Below, in pieces: positions 1-11,403 of a stretch of 64,000 nucleotides of DNA. The DNA comes from Pararhodobacter sp. (GTDB taxonomy: Bacteria; Pseudomonadota; Alphaproteobacteria; Rhodobacterales; Rhodobacteraceae), in NCBI GenBank assembly GCA_020832665.1, contig JAFIEG010000006.1:1-64000 (forward strand), in the 5' to 3' direction. The translations under genes were made by a program, and so were the position numbers. Position 1 is the stretch's first letter; every line of letters starts with the position of its first letter. The notes below the pieces were generated by a model that did not search any database, was not told the DNA's origin, and was given only the letters and a program-made list of their open reading frames with translations.

Positions 1-76
1 TCGGCGTGCGGGCCACCTACCCCTATCTCTTTGCCGCCGTCTAGCTGGTCGAGGGGGTGGGGTCAATTTGCGGGTG

Positions 77-146
77 CCCGGGGGGGGGGCGCCCCCCCTC
101 GCCGCTGGCGCAGCTCACCCCCCGGAGTATTTTCGGCAAGATGAAG
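77..146 (-). repeat. Dispersed structured repeat family A, copy 1 (contains G10)
   Basis: CCCGGGGGGGGGGCGCCCCCCCTCGCCGCTGGCGCAGCTCACCCCCCGGAGTATTTTCGGCAAGATGAAG. Confidence 0.8.
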
Positions 147-154
147 GAGCAGCG

Positions 155-1117
155 ATGATTTCCGTTCGGGCCGAGAGTTTTCGCCTGGCCGAGGTGTTCA
201 CCATCGCGCGCGGCAGCCGCAGCGCGGCCGAAGTGTTGAGCGTCGAGATTGTGCACGACGGCGTTGCCGGGCGCGGCGAATGCGTGCCCTATGCGCGCTA
301 TGACGAATCGCTCGATAGCGTGGCGGCGCAGATCGAGGCGTTGCCTTCAGGCATTGACCGCGCCGCCTTGCAGGCGGCGTTGCCCGCCGGCGCGGCGCGC
401 AATGCGGTCGATTGCGCCCTGTGGGACTGGGAAGCCAAGCGCGCCGGGCGCCGGGTATGGGAGCTGGCGGGCCTGCCGGCACCGGTGCCGCTGGTGACGG
501 CCTTCACCCTGTCGCTGGATGCGCCCGAGCGCATGCGTGCAGCGGCGGCGCGCAATGCGCATCGCCCGCTTCTGAAAATCAAGCTGGGCACGCCCGATGA
601 CATGGCGCGGCTGGAGGCGGTGCGCGCCGGCGCCCCCGATGCGCGCATCATCGTTGATGCCAATGAGGGCTGGACGGCCGAGATTTATTCCGAGCTTGCC
701 CCGCATCTGTTGCGCCTTGGCGTGGACATGGTGGAACAGCCGTTACCCGCCGGGCAGGATGACTTGCTCGCCGAAATCGAGCGCCCGTTACCGGTCTGCG
801 CCGATGAAAGCTGCCATGACCGTTCCAGCCTGCCGGCGCTGAAGGGCAAGTACGACATGATCAACATCAAGCTCGACAAGACCGGCGGGCTGACCGAGGC
901 GCTGGCGCTGCGCGAGGCGGCGCTGGCGGCGGGCTATCGGGTGATGGTGGGCTGCATGGTGGGCACCTCGCTGGCCATGGCGCCGGCGGTTCTGGTGGCG
1001 CAGGGGGCCGAATTGGTGGATCTTGACGGCCCGCTGCTGCTGGCCGAAGACCGCGAACATGCGCTGCAATACGACGCGGCGGGCGTGCATCCGCCCGCAG
1101 CCGCGCTCTGGGGATAG
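155..1117 (+). CDS. Mandelate racemase/muconate lactonizing family protein; dipeptide epimerase / DgcA-like N-acyl amino acid racemase
   Basis: Enolase-superfamily motifs in translation (LLKIKLG, IIVDANEGW, VEQPLP, CADES, DMINIKLDKTGGLTEAL). ATG at 155 preceded by AAGGAGC; the ORF-track start at 68 lies in a repeat. Confidence 0.85.
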   Translation: MISVRAESFRLAEVFTIARGSRSAAEVLSVEIVHDGVAGRGECVPYARYDESLDSVAAQIEALPSGIDRAALQAALPAGAARNAVDCALWDWEAKRAGRRVWELAGLPAPVPLVTAFTLSLDAPERMRAAAARNAHRPLLKIKLGTPDDMARLEAVRAGAPDARIIVDANEGWTAEIYSELAPHLLRLGVDMVEQPLPAGQDDLLAEIERPLPVCADESCHDRSSLPALKGKYDMINIKLDKTGGLTEALALREAALAAGYRVMVGCMVGTSLAMAPAVLVAQGAELVDLDGPLLLAEDREHALQYDAAGVHPPAAALWG

Positions 1118-1125
1118 GAGAGAAG

Positions 1126-1986
1126 ATGAACCGCACCGTCTATGTGAATGGCGACTACCTGCCCGAGGAAGAGGCGAAGGTGTCGATCTTCGACCGCGCC
1201 TTCCTGATGGGTGACGGGGTCTATGAGGTGACATCGGTGCTGGGCGGCAAGCTGATCGATTTCGACGGCCATATCGCCCGGCTGCAGCGCTCCTGCAACG
1301 AACTTGATCTGACCAACCCGCTGGACCGCGAGGGCTGGCTGCATATTCACCGCGAACTGGTGGAAAGGAACGCCATCGATGAGGGGCTGATCTATCTGCA
1401 ACTCACCCGCGGTGCACCGGGTGACCGCGATTTCGCCTTCCCGCCCGCCAGCACGCCGCCCACCGTGGTGCTGTTCACCCAGGCCAAGCCGGGCCTGGCC
1501 GACAGCGCACAGGCGAAGACCGGGATCAGGGTGATAGCCATCGACGATCTGCGCTGGGGGCGGCGCGATATCAAGACCACGCAGTTGCTTTACCCGTCGA
1601 TGGGCAAGATGATGGCCGTCAAGGCGGGCTGCGACGACGCCTGGATGGTCGAGGATGGCTTCGTCACCGAGGGCACCTCGAACAACGCCTATATCGTCAA
1701 GGGAAACCGGATCGTCACCCGCCAGCTTTCCAGCGACATCCTGCACGGGATCACTCGCGCCGCGGTTCTGCGTTTCGCGCGCGAGGCGCAGATGGAGGTC
1801 GAGGAACGCCCCTTTACCATCGCCGAGGCGCAGGCCGCCGACGAGGCCTTCATCACCTCGGCCAGCGCTTTCGTGACGCCGGTTGTGGAAATCGACGGCA
1901 CGGCGCTGGGCGGCGGCAAGCCCGGCCCGGTGGCGGCGCGGCTGCGCGAGATATATCTCGACGAGATGCGCAAGGCGGCGATCTGA
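1126..1986 (+). CDS. D-amino-acid aminotransferase (class IV PLP aminotransferase)
   Basis: Class IV motifs (VYVNGDYLPEEEAKVSIFDRAFLMGDGVYEV, EGTSNNAYIV); 8 nt after the epimerase. Confidence 0.88.
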   Translation: MNRTVYVNGDYLPEEEAKVSIFDRAFLMGDGVYEVTSVLGGKLIDFDGHIARLQRSCNELDLTNPLDREGWLHIHRELVERNAIDEGLIYLQLTRGAPGDRDFAFPPASTPPTVVLFTQAKPGLADSAQAKTGIRVIAIDDLRWGRRDIKTTQLLYPSMGKMMAVKAGCDDAWMVEDGFVTEGTSNNAYIVKGNRIVTRQLSSDILHGITRAAVLRFAREAQMEVEERPFTIAEAQAADEAFITSASAFVTPVVEIDGTALGGGKPGPVAARLREIYLDEMRKAAI

Positions 1987-2005
1987 CGCCGGAAAGTCTG
2001 CATCC

Positions 2006-2069
2006 CTTCATCTTGCGTCGAAATACGCCGGGGGGAGTCCGCGCAGCGGACGGGGGACAGAGCCCCCCG
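2006..2069 (+). repeat. Repeat family A, copy 2
   Basis: CTTCATCTTGCGTCGAAATACGCCGGGGGGAGTCCGCGCAGCGGACGGGGGACAGAGCCCCCC. Confidence 0.85.
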
Positions 2070-2085
2070 CCTGCCCCGCCTTGCC

Positions 2086-2805
2086 TCAACCCGCGGCCTT
2101 GACGCCGAACAGCACTGCCTGCTCGTTGCGGTCGAAGCGCGCGCCCGATTTTTTCCGCTTGTCGGCTGCCACCGCCTTGCCGCGCTCGAAAGCCGGGCGC
2201 GCGGCCAGCTCGTCGAGCCAGCGCTGCATGTGCGGCTTGTCGTCAAGCGTCTGCTCCTGACGTTTCCACAGGATCGCCCAGGGCCAGATCGCCATGTCGG
2301 CAATGGACAGGAAATCGCCCGCCACATAGCGGTTTTCGGCCAGCTGCCGGTCAAGCACGCCGTAAAGCCGGCCCACCTCGCGGCGGTAGCGGTCCTTGGC
2401 GTAGGGCAGATCCTGCGGCGGGTCCATGTTGGGGGCATAGCTGACGAAATGGTGGCACTGGCCGGCCATCGGCCCCACCCCGCCCATCTGCCACATCAGC
2501 CACTGATCGACGGCGACGCGCTCGCGTTCGCTCGGGCCGCCGAACTGGCCGGTCTTGCGTGCGAGATACTGCAAGATGGCGCCGGATTCGAAGATGGAAA
2601 TGGGCGCGCCATCGGGGCCTTGAGGATCGACAATGGCGGGCATGCGGTTGTTGGGCGCGATCTTCAGGAAATCGGGCTCGAACTGTTCGCCGGCGCCGAT
2701 ATTGACCAGCTTCACCCGATAGGGCAGGCCCATCTCTTCCAGCGCGATAGTGACTTTCCAGCCATTCGGGGTGGGCCAGTAGTGAAGGTCGATTTCTTGG
2801 CTCAT
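2086..2805 (-). CDS. Glutathione S-transferase family protein
   Basis: GST N-terminal (LHYWPTPNGWKVTIALEEMGLPY, NNRMPAIVDP) and C-terminal domain pattern. Confidence 0.88.
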   Translation of the reverse strand: MSQEIDLHYWPTPNGWKVTIALEEMGLPYRVKLVNIGAGEQFEPDFLKIAPNNRMPAIVDPQGPDGAPISIFESGAILQYLARKTGQFGGPSERERVAVDQWLMWQMGGVGPMAGQCHHFVSYAPNMDPPQDLPYAKDRYRREVGRLYGVLDRQLAENRYVAGDFLSIADMAIWPWAILWKRQEQTLDDKPHMQRWLDELAARPAFERGKAVAADKRKKSGARFDRNEQAVLFGVKAAG

Positions 2806-2875
2806 GCTCGGCTCCTTGCTTTGCGCACAAACTGTGCCGGGAGGCCGGAGAAGGCAAGGGCCGCGCAGGAAAGGT

Positions 2876-3298
2876 TCAGAGCACCAGTTCGTAAAGCAGC
2901 AGCATGTCTCGCGCGCTCGCGGTGCCCTCGGGGCGGGCGATGCGGCGCAGGTGCATCTCGGTTTCGGTAATGATGGCGTAATCGACCAGCGCCCGCGCCG
3001 CGCCCAGATCGTGGTGGCTCAGAAGCGCGCGAAAGCTGGCATGGATGCGCGCATAGGTCAGGCTGAGTTCGGCAGCACCCATTCCCTGAAGGGCCTGTTC
3101 CAGTCGCTGACGGCCCGCATCGTCGATCGGCCCGGCTGAAACCGGTGCCAATGTGCCGGCTTCATGCGCCTGCACCCGGTCGTGATGGCCCGGCGCCAGC
3201 GCGAGACCGGCGAACAGCGCCGTGCCCAGCGCCAGCCATCCCAGCCGCGCTGCGCCGCATTCTTCGCGCAGGAATGCCGTCAGTGGTGACTGCACCAT
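2876..3298 (-). CDS. Hypothetical protein with N-terminal hydrophobic segment
   Basis: ORF from internal ATG (MVQSPLTAFLREECG...); no family recognised. Confidence 0.5.
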   Translation of the reverse strand: MVQSPLTAFLREECGAARLGWLALGTALFAGLALAPGHHDRVQAHEAGTLAPVSAGPIDDAGRQRLEQALQGMGAAELSLTYARIHASFRALLSHHDLGAARALVDYAIITETEMHLRRIARPEGTASARDMLLLYELVL

Positions 3299-3515
3299 CC
3301 GTTCACCCCGGGTTTCGTTCCTTCCCGCCAAGCAGGCTGCAATCGAAACCGGGCGATTTCTTGACCGCTTCGGCGCCTTTTTCGGGTGAATCGGCCCCGC
3401 ACGCGGGCGATGGCGGCCGCCATGGCGTGCCTGGCGCATTGACCAGCGCTGCCCCCCGGCCTATTCGCTTTCGTGGAACGGTCGTGGCGAACGGGCAAGC
3501 GGGCAGGAGAGCGTG

Positions 3516-4709
3516 ATGAGCGGGGCATCCGATGGCGGCTGGCGGCCGCGCACCGTGGCGGTTCATGCCGGTGCGCGCCGCAGCCAGTATGGCGAAGTGG
3601 CCGAGCCCATCTGGCTGACGCAGGGTTTCGTCTATCCCTCGGCCGAGGCCGCCGAGGCTCGCTTCCTGCAGGCAGGGGACGACGAGTTCATCTATGCCCG
3701 CTACGGCAACCCAACCACCGCCGTGTTCGAATCGCGCATTGCCGCGCTTGAGGGTTGCGAGGACGGCTTCGCCACCGCCAGCGGCATGGCCGCCGTCTCG
3801 GGCGCGCTGATGGCGATGCTGCGCGCGGGCGATCATGTGGTGGCCTCGCGCGCTCTCTTCGGCTCGTGCCTTTATGTTCTCGAAGAGGTGCTTGTGCGTT
3901 TCGGCGTGAAGGTCGATTTCGTCGATGGCACCGATCCGGATGCGTGGCGCGCGGCGATCAGGGCGGGCACGAAGGCGGTGTTTCTGGAATCGGTCTCGAA
4001 CCCCGCGCTCGAGGTGATCGATATCGCTGCCGTGGCGGCACTGGCGCATGAGGCCGGAGCGCTGGTGGTGGTGGACAATGTCTTTGCCACGCCGGTCTTC
4101 AGCCGCGCCGTCGAGCTGGGCGCCGATGTCATAATCTATTCGGCGACCAAGCATATCGACGGGCAGGGGCGCTGCCTGGGCGGGGTTATCCTGGGCTCGC
4201 GCGAATTCATCCGTGGCACCGTCGAGCCCTACATGAAACACACCGGCGGCGCGATGAGCCCGTTCAACGCCTGGGTGCTGCTGGGCGGGCTGACCACGCT
4301 AGATCTGCGCGTGCGCGCGCAGGCGGCGACGGCGCAGCAGCTGGCCGAGGCTTTGCAGTGCCATGAAAAACTTTCGCGTGTCATCTTTCCTGGCCTGCCC
4401 GATCACCCCCAGCACGCCATCGCGCGCGCGCAGATGGGCGGGCCGGGCACGATGCTGGCGATCGATCTCAAGGGCGGCAAGGACGCGGCCTTTCGATTTC
4501 TCAACGCGCTGCAAATCGCGATCATCTCGAACAATCTGGGCGATGCGCGCTCGATCGCCACGCACCCGGCCACAACCACCCATCAGCGCCTGCCCGATGC
4601 CAGCAAGGCGGCGCTGGGCATCACGCCGGGGCTGATAAGGCTGAGCGTGGGGCTGGAGGACAGCGCCGATCTGCTGGCCGATATCCTGTCTGCGCTGGAT
4701 GCGGCATAG
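3516..4709 (+). CDS. metZ: O-succinylhomoserine sulfhydrylase (Cys/Met metabolism PLP enzyme)
   Basis: Cys/Met PLP family motifs (YARYGNPTTAVFE, VFLESVSNP, YSATKHIDGQGRCLGG); RBS CAGGAGAG. Confidence 0.88.
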   Translation: MSGASDGGWRPRTVAVHAGARRSQYGEVAEPIWLTQGFVYPSAEAAEARFLQAGDDEFIYARYGNPTTAVFESRIAALEGCEDGFATASGMAAVSGALMAMLRAGDHVVASRALFGSCLYVLEEVLVRFGVKVDFVDGTDPDAWRAAIRAGTKAVFLESVSNPALEVIDIAAVAALAHEAGALVVVDNVFATPVFSRAVELGADVIIYSATKHIDGQGRCLGGVILGSREFIRGTVEPYMKHTGGAMSPFNAWVLLGGLTTLDLRVRAQAATAQQLAEALQCHEKLSRVIFPGLPDHPQHAIARAQMGGPGTMLAIDLKGGKDAAFRFLNALQIAIISNNLGDARSIATHPATTTHQRLPDASKAALGITPGLIRLSVGLEDSADLLADILSALDAA

Positions 4710-4857
4710 GCAGCGCCGGGCCGGGTTTCGCCGCTTTCGGGTGATCCGGCGCCGTGCCCCGGGCGTAAACACTGTTGAAACTTCGGGGTATCTGCCTAAC
4801 TCTCAAGCCCGGGCCACAGCTTGCGCCTGACCCCGCAACCGCAAACGAGGGGACGCC

Positions 4858-5973
<1,116 letters not shown>

Positions 5974-6103
5974 GGGCATGGCGCCTTGCGGGCCCTGCGG
6001 CTTGCGGCCATCACCATGACTTGCATCAATGCGCGGGTGGACATGCCTGCTAGTCTTGCCGCCGGGTAAGTGTTGTTGCCCGGCAGCAGGGCGAGTTTGA
6101 GCA

Positions 6104-7816
6104 ATGGCTGGCGAGATCATCCAGGCGAATGACACCGCGCCCGAGGGCGAAACCGGCTGGCAGGCCGCGCGCGCGCGGCTCGACGGGCTGCCCGGCGGCG
6201 GGCTCAACATCGCGCATGAGGCCGTCGAGCGCCATGTCGCCGCCGGCCATGGCGATCAGCCGGCGCTGATCTGGCTGGGCAAGGAGGGCGCGCGCGAGGT
6301 GCTTTCCTATGCCGAACTGTCGGCGCAGGCGGCGCGCTTTGCCAATGTCCTGCACGCGCAGGGTATCGCGCGCGGCGAGCGGCTCTTCCTGCTCTCAAGC
6401 CGTGTGCCGGCGCTTTACGCCGCCACGCTGGGCGCACTCATGGCCGGCGTGGTGGTCAGCCCGCTCTTTGCCGCTTTCGGCCCCGAGCCGGTGCGCGCGC
6501 GCATGAAGATCGGCGAGGCCAGCGTGCTGGTCACCACCGCGGCGCATTACAAGCGCAAGGTGGCGCCCTGGCGCGAGGAAATGCCGGGGCTGAAGCTGGT
6601 GCTGATCATCGGCGATGACGCCCCCGAGGGCTGCGTGGCGTTGGGCCCGACCATGCAAGCGGCTTCCGACAGCTTTGAAACCGTCGCCACCGGCCCCGAG
6701 GACATGGCGCTGCTGCATTTCACATCCGGCACCACCGGCAAACCCAAGGGCGTGGTGCATGTGCACGAGGCGGTGGTCGCGCATGCCGAGACCGGGCGGC
6801 TGGCGCTCGATCTGCGCCCCGGCGACAACTACTGGTGCACCGCCGATCCGGGCTGGGTGACGGGGATGAGCTATGGCATCATCTCGCCGCTGTGCAACCG
6901 CGTGACCATGGTGGTGGACGAGGCCGAGTTTGACCTCGAGCGCTGGTATTCGATTCTGGAACGCGAGCGCGTGCAGGTCTGGTACACCGCCCCCACCGCA
7001 ATTCGCATGATGATGCGCGCCGGCAAGGGGGTGGCGCAGGGGCATGCTTTCCCGGCGCTGCGCTTCCTGGCCTCGGTGGGCGAGCCGCTCAATGCCGAAT
7101 GCGTGCTCTGGGGGCAGCAGGTTTTCGGCCTGCCCTTTCATGACAACTGGTGGCAGTCCGAAACCGGCGGCATCATGATCGCCAACATGCCCGGGATGGA
7201 TATCAAGCCCGGCGCCATGGGCAAGCCGCTGCCGGGCATCGAGGCGGGCATCGTCAGCCAGGAGGGCGACGCAGTCAGCGAACTGCCCGATGGCGAGATC
7301 GGCGAACTGGCCCTGCGCCCCGGCTGGCCCTCGATGATGCGCGAATATCTCGGCCAGCCCGAGCGCTACGCAAAATGCTTTGCCGGCGGCTGGTACCTGA
7401 CCGGCGATCTGGCGATGCGCGACGGCGACGGGTATTTCTGGTTCGTCGGCCGCGCCGATGACCTGATCAAGAGCGCGGGCCATCTGATCGGCCCCTTCGA
7501 GGTGGAAAGCGCGCTGATCGAGCACGCGGCGGTGGCCGAGGCGGCGGTGATCGGCGTGCCCGACGAGACCGCCGGTGAGGTGGTCAAGGCCTTCGTCACG
7601 CTCAAGGCCGGTTTCGAGGCCGGCGAGGCATTGGAGCGCGAATTGCGCGGCCATGCCCGCAAGAAGCTGGGCCCCGCCGTGGCCCCGCGCGAGATCGTGT
7701 TTCGCGACAGCCTGCCGCGCACCCGCTCGGGCAAGATCATGCGCCGGCTTTTGCGCGCGCGCGAACTGGGTCTGCCCGAGGGCGATCTTTCCACCCTTGA
7801 AGGGGATGCGACATGA
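6104..7816 (+). CDS. AMP-forming acyl-CoA synthetase, acetyl-CoA synthetase-like
   Basis: Adenylation motifs [66 protein letters not shown]. Confidence 0.9.
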   Translation: MAGEIIQANDTAPEGETGWQAARARLDGLPGGGLNIAHEAVERHVAAGHGDQPALIWLGKEGAREVLSYAELSAQAARFANVLHAQGIARGERLFLLSSRVPALYAATLGALMAGVVVSPLFAAFGPEPVRARMKIGEASVLVTTAAHYKRKVAPWREEMPGLKLVLIIGDDAPEGCVALGPTMQAASDSFETVATGPEDMALLHFTSGTTGKPKGVVHVHEAVVAHAETGRLALDLRPGDNYWCTADPGWVTGMSYGIISPLCNRVTMVVDEAEFDLERWYSILERERVQVWYTAPTAIRMMMRAGKGVAQGHAFPALRFLASVGEPLNAECVLWGQQVFGLPFHDNWWQSETGGIMIANMPGMDIKPGAMGKPLPGIEAGIVSQEGDAVSELPDGEIGELALRPGWPSMMREYLGQPERYAKCFAGGWYLTGDLAMRDGDGYFWFVGRADDLIKSAGHLIGPFEVESALIEHAAVAEAAVIGVPDETAGEVVKAFVTLKAGFEAGEALERELRGHARKKLGPAVAPREIVFRDSLPRTRSGKIMRRLLRARELGLPEGDLSTLEGDAT

Positions 7817-9819
7817 GCACCAAGGTCAAGCTGGATCACCAGCACTCGCTGGAACTTCTGCGCCGCATGATCCGCATTCGCCGCTTCGAGGAAAAGTGCT
7901 ACGAGCTTTACACGCAGGAACATATCCGCGGTTTCCTGCATCTCTATGACGGCGAGGAAGCGGTGGCGGTGGGCGTGGCGGCGGCGCTGGAAGAGCGCGA
8001 TCGCGTCGTTTCCACCTATCGCGAGCATGGCCACGCCCTGGCGCGCGGCATGAGCATGGAATCGGCGCTGGCCGAGATGTATGGCAAGGCCACCGGCTGC
8101 GCCGGCGGGCGCGGCGGCTCGATGCATCTGTTCGATGCCGAGACCAACCTCTATGGCGGCAATGCCATCGTCGGCGGCGGCTTGCCCTTGGCGGTGGGGC
8201 TGGGGCTGGGCGACGCCTTGCAGGGCGAGGACCGGGTAACAGTCTGTTTTTTTGGCGACGGGGCGCTGGCCGAGGGCGCCTTTCACGAATCGATGAACCT
8301 GGCCGCGCTGTGGAAGTTGCCGGTCTATTTCGTGCTGGAAAACAACCTCTTTGCCATGGGCACCGCCGTTGAACGGGTGCAGGCCAACACCGATTTCGCC
8401 GCCCGCGCCGCCAGCTACGGCATGCATGCCGAAACGGTCGATGGCAACGATGTGGTGGCGGTCGAGGCCGCTTCCCGGCGGCTGGTCGAGGCAATCCGCG
8501 CCGGCGAGGGGCCGCAATTCCTGCATTGCCGCACCTATCGCACCCGCCCGCATTCGATGTTCGACGCCGAGAAATACCGCGACAAGGCCGAGGTGGCCGA
8601 ATGGCGCAAGAAAAGCCCCATCAAGCGGTTTCAGAACTGGCTGCTGGAAAACAAGCTGGTGCGCGAAGCCGAGATCGAGGCGATCGAGCAAGAGGTCGAG
8701 GCGCAGCTGAGAAACGCCGTCGCCGCCTGCGAACAGGCGCCCTGGGAGCCGGTGGAGGATCTCGCGCGCCACACGGTCGCCGAGGCCCGGCCCGAGCCGC
8801 CCGCACCCGTGAAACCCGGCAAACTGATCGACAGCACCTATCGCGAGTGCTGCCGGCAGGCGATCACCGAGGCGCTGTTGCGCGATGAGCGCGTGTTCAT
8901 GATGGGCGAGGATATCGGCGCTTATGGCGGCTGCTATGCGGTGTCGATGGGGTTACTCGACGAATTCGGCCCCGAACGCATCCGCGACACGCCGCTGGCC
9001 GAGGGCGGTTTCACCGGCGCCGGCATTGGTGCGGCGATGGCCGGCATGCGCCCGATCGTGGAAATCATGACGGTCAATTTCTCGCTGCTGGCGCTCGATC
9101 AGATCCTCAACACCGCCGCCGCCATGCGCCACATGTCGGGCGGGCAGTTCGGCGTGCCGCTGGTGATCCGCATGGCAACCGGCGCCGGGCGGCAGCTTGC
9201 GGCGCAGCATTCGCATTCGCTTGAAAATTACTACGCCCACATCCCCGGCCTGCGCGTGGTGACGCCGGCCACGCTGGAGGATGCGCGCGGCATGCTGTGG
9301 ACGGCGCTGCAGGAACCCGATCCAGTGATCATCTTCGAGCATGTGATGCTCTACAACATGGCCGGGCAGATCGCTGAAAATGCCAGGCCGGTCGATATCG
9401 ACCGCGCCGCCATCCGCCGCAAGGGGCGCGACGTGACGCTGATCTCCTATTCGCTGTCGGTGTGGAAGGCGCTGGAAGCCGCCGAGGAGCTGGCGAAAGA
9501 AGGGATCGAGGCCGAGGTGATCGACCTGCGCAGCCTGCGCCCCATCGATGACGAAACCATCATGGAATCGGTCGCGCGCACCCGAAGGGCGGTGGTGGTC
9601 GATGAGGGCTGGCGCACCGGCTCGCTGGCCGGCGAGATTGCGGCGCGGGTGCAGGAGCATTGCTTCTGGCATCTGGATGCGCCGGTGGGCCGCGTCTGCT
9701 CGGCCGAAGTGCCGGTGCCCTATCCCAAGCATCTGGAAACCGCCGCGCTGCCGCAGGTGGCTGATATCGTGGCGGCGGTCAAGGCAATGCCGGGAATTGG
9801 GCCGGGGGTGGGGAAATGA
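7813..9819 (+). CDS. Fused 2-oxoacid (pyruvate-type) dehydrogenase E1 alpha-beta protein
   Basis: N-terminal E1-alpha ([29 protein letters not shown]) followed in one ORF by E1-beta ([36 protein letters not shown]). ATGA overlap with upstream gene. Confidence 0.92.
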   Translation: MSTKVKLDHQHSLELLRRMIRIRRFEEKCYELYTQEHIRGFLHLYDGEEAVAVGVAAALEERDRVVSTYREHGHALARGMSMESALAEMYGKATGCAGGRGGSMHLFDAETNLYGGNAIVGGGLPLAVGLGLGDALQGEDRVTVCFFGDGALAEGAFHESMNLAALWKLPVYFVLENNLFAMGTAVERVQANTDFAARAASYGMHAETVDGNDVVAVEAASRRLVEAIRAGEGPQFLHCRTYRTRPHSMFDAEKYRDKAEVAEWRKKSPIKRFQNWLLENKLVREAEIEAIEQEVEAQLRNAVAACEQAPWEPVEDLARHTVAEARPEPPAPVKPGKLIDSTYRECCRQAITEALLRDERVFMMGEDIGAYGGCYAVSMGLLDEFGPERIRDTPLAEGGFTGAGIGAAMAGMRPIVEIMTVNFSLLALDQILNTAAAMRHMSGGQFGVPLVIRMATGAGRQLAAQHSHSLENYYAHIPGLRVVTPATLEDARGMLWTALQEPDPVIIFEHVMLYNMAGQIAENARPVDIDRAAIRRKGRDVTLISYSLSVWKALEAAEELAKEGIEAEVIDLRSLRPIDDETIMESVARTRRAVVVDEGWRTGSLAGEIAARVQEHCFWHLDAPVGRVCSAEVPVPYPKHLETAALPQVADIVAAVKAMPGIGPGVGK

Positions 9820-11153
9820 GCCTGTTCAAGATGCCCTCGCTGGGCGCCGACATGGAGGAAGGGACGCTCACCGAATGGCTGGTCAAGCCCGGCGACAAAC
9901 TTGCGCGCGGCGATATCGTGGCGGTGGTGGAGACCCAGAAGGGTGCCATCGAGATCGAGATCTTCGAGGCCGGCGAGGTGGCGGAACTGATCGCCGAGCC
10001 GGGCCAGACCCTGCCGGTGGGCGCGTCGCTGGCGCGTATCAGAAAGCCGGGCGAGGAAGAGGAGGACGAGCCGCAACCCGCCGCGCCCGAGGCCGAGGTC
10101 GAACCCGAAGCAGAACCCGAACCCAAGGCCGAACCGGTCGCAACCCCGGAACCCACCGAACCGCCCGTGCGCAGCACGGGCAGCGCCCGCCCGCCCCCCA
10201 GGCGGGCGCTTTCGCGCCCACCCCGGGCGGGCGCTGCCCGTGCTGCGGCAGGCGATAACGGTTCACTGGAATCGCAAGGCGCGCTCGCCTCGCCCGCCGC
10301 GAAGGCTCGCGCCGCCGAGGCCGGGCTCGATCTGGCTGCCATAACCGGCTCGGGCCCCGGCGGGGCGGTGCTGCTGGGCGATGTCGAGAAGCATCTGAAA
10401 GACGCGCCCTCCGTCGCCGAATCCGCGCCGAAGGATGAGCCCGCCGACAACCCCGCCAGGAAGCCGGCCAAGGGCAAGCCGGGGCTGGACATGGCCGAGA
10501 TGCGCCGCGCCATCGCCGCCGCCATGAGCCGCGCCAAGCGCGAGATCCCGCATTACTACCTTGCGCACCGTATCGACCTGCAAGCCGCGCAGGACTGGCT
10601 GGGCAAGACGAATGCCGAGCGCAGCCCCGACCAGCGCCTGCTGATGGGCGCACTTTTGATCCGCGCCACGGTGCGAGCGCTGCCCAGGGTGCCCGAACTC
10701 AATGGCCGCTTCGAGAGCGAGGAATACGCCCCCGCCGAGCCCGTCCATTGCGGCATGGCGGTGGCCATGCGCGGCGGCGGGCTGATCGCGCCCGCGATCC
10801 TCGATGCGCAGGAAAAGGGGCTTGACGAGATCATGGCGGCGATGCGCGATATTGTCGCGCGCACCCGCACCGGAAGGCTGCGCAACAGCGAGATCACGCA
10901 GGGCACCATCACCATTTCCAGCCTGGGCGAGAACGGGGTGGATGCGCTTTTCGGCGTCATCTATCCGCCGCAGGTGGCGCTGGTGGGCTTTGGCGCGCCG
11001 CGCCTTGAACCCGTGGCCCATAACGGCGCCGTCACCGCCCGGACTTGCATCACCGCCACCCTCGCCGCCGATCACCGCGTCAGCGATGGCCGTCGTGGTG
11101 CCGCCTTCCTTGCCGAAATCGACCGCTTGCTGCAGGAGCCCGAGAACCTATGA
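9816..11153 (+). CDS. 2-oxoacid dehydrogenase E2 (dihydrolipoamide acyltransferase)
   Basis: Lipoyl domain ([19 protein letters not shown]), peripheral subunit-binding domain, catalytic motif ADHRVSDG. Confidence 0.92.
   Translation: MSLFKMPSLGADMEEGTLTEWLVKPGDKLARGDIVAVVETQKGAIEIEIFEAGEVAELIAEPGQTLPVGASLARIRKPGEEEEDEPQPAAPEAEVEPEAEPEPKAEPVATPEPTEPPVRSTGSARPPPRRALSRPPRAGAARAAAGDNGSLESQGALASPAAKARAAEAGLDLAAITGSGPGGAVLLGDVEKHLKDAPSVAESAPKDEPADNPARKPAKGKPGLDMAEMRRAIAAAMSRAKREIPHYYLAHRIDLQAAQDWLGKTNAERSPDQRLLMGALLIRATVRALPRVPELNGRFESEEYAPAEPVHCGMAVAMRGGGLIAPAILDAQEKGLDEIMAAMRDIVARTRTGRLRNSEITQGTITISSLGENGVDALFGVIYPPQVALVGFGAPRLEPVAHNGAVTARTCITATLAADHRVSDGRRGAAFLAEIDRLLQEPENL
10170..10247. repeat. 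78-bp palindromic element embedded in frame in the E2 linker
   Basis: 24-nt perfect inverted repeat CGCAGCACGGGCAGCGCCCGCCCG (10170-10193) / its reverse complement (10224-10247), with inner GGGCGC-TTTC-GCGCCC hairpin. Confidence 0.9.
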
Positions 11154-11398
11154 ACCCCGCCGATATCCGTGCCGCCTTCATCGAGGATCTGACCTCGGTT
11201 GCCCCCGATATCGACCCCGAAACCCTGGATGACGACGAGCACATGCAGGATGATCTGGGGCTTGATTCGATGGATTTTCTCAACCTGGTCAGCGCGCTGC
11301 ACAAGCGCTTCGGCCTGCCGATCCCCGAATCGGATTATCCCGAGCTGGCCACCACCGCCAAGGCCGTGCGCTATCTGGGCAAGGCGCTGGCGGGCTGA
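11150..11398 (+). CDS. Acyl carrier protein
   Basis: Phosphopantetheine attachment motif DDLGLDSMDFLNLV; ATGA overlap with E2. Confidence 0.9.
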   Translation: MNPADIRAAFIEDLTSVAPDIDPETLDDDEHMQDDLGLDSMDFLNLVSALHKRFGLPIPESDYPELATTAKAVRYLGKALAG

Positions 11399-11403
11399 GG
11401 GCG

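Noticed and set aside
3-44. Tail of an upstream gene (GVRATYPYLFAAV stop)
   Set aside because: Too short to assign; only noted as possible context for the D-amino-acid pair.
6010-6040. Possible FNR-like site CTTGCATCAATGC upstream of the acyl-CoA ligase
   Set aside because: Lacks the N4 spacer and symmetry of TTGAT-N4-ATCAA.
10165-10255. CRISPR-like repeats at the GC-rich palindrome
   Set aside because: Single inverted repeat, no regularly spaced direct repeats, no cas genes anywhere in the window.
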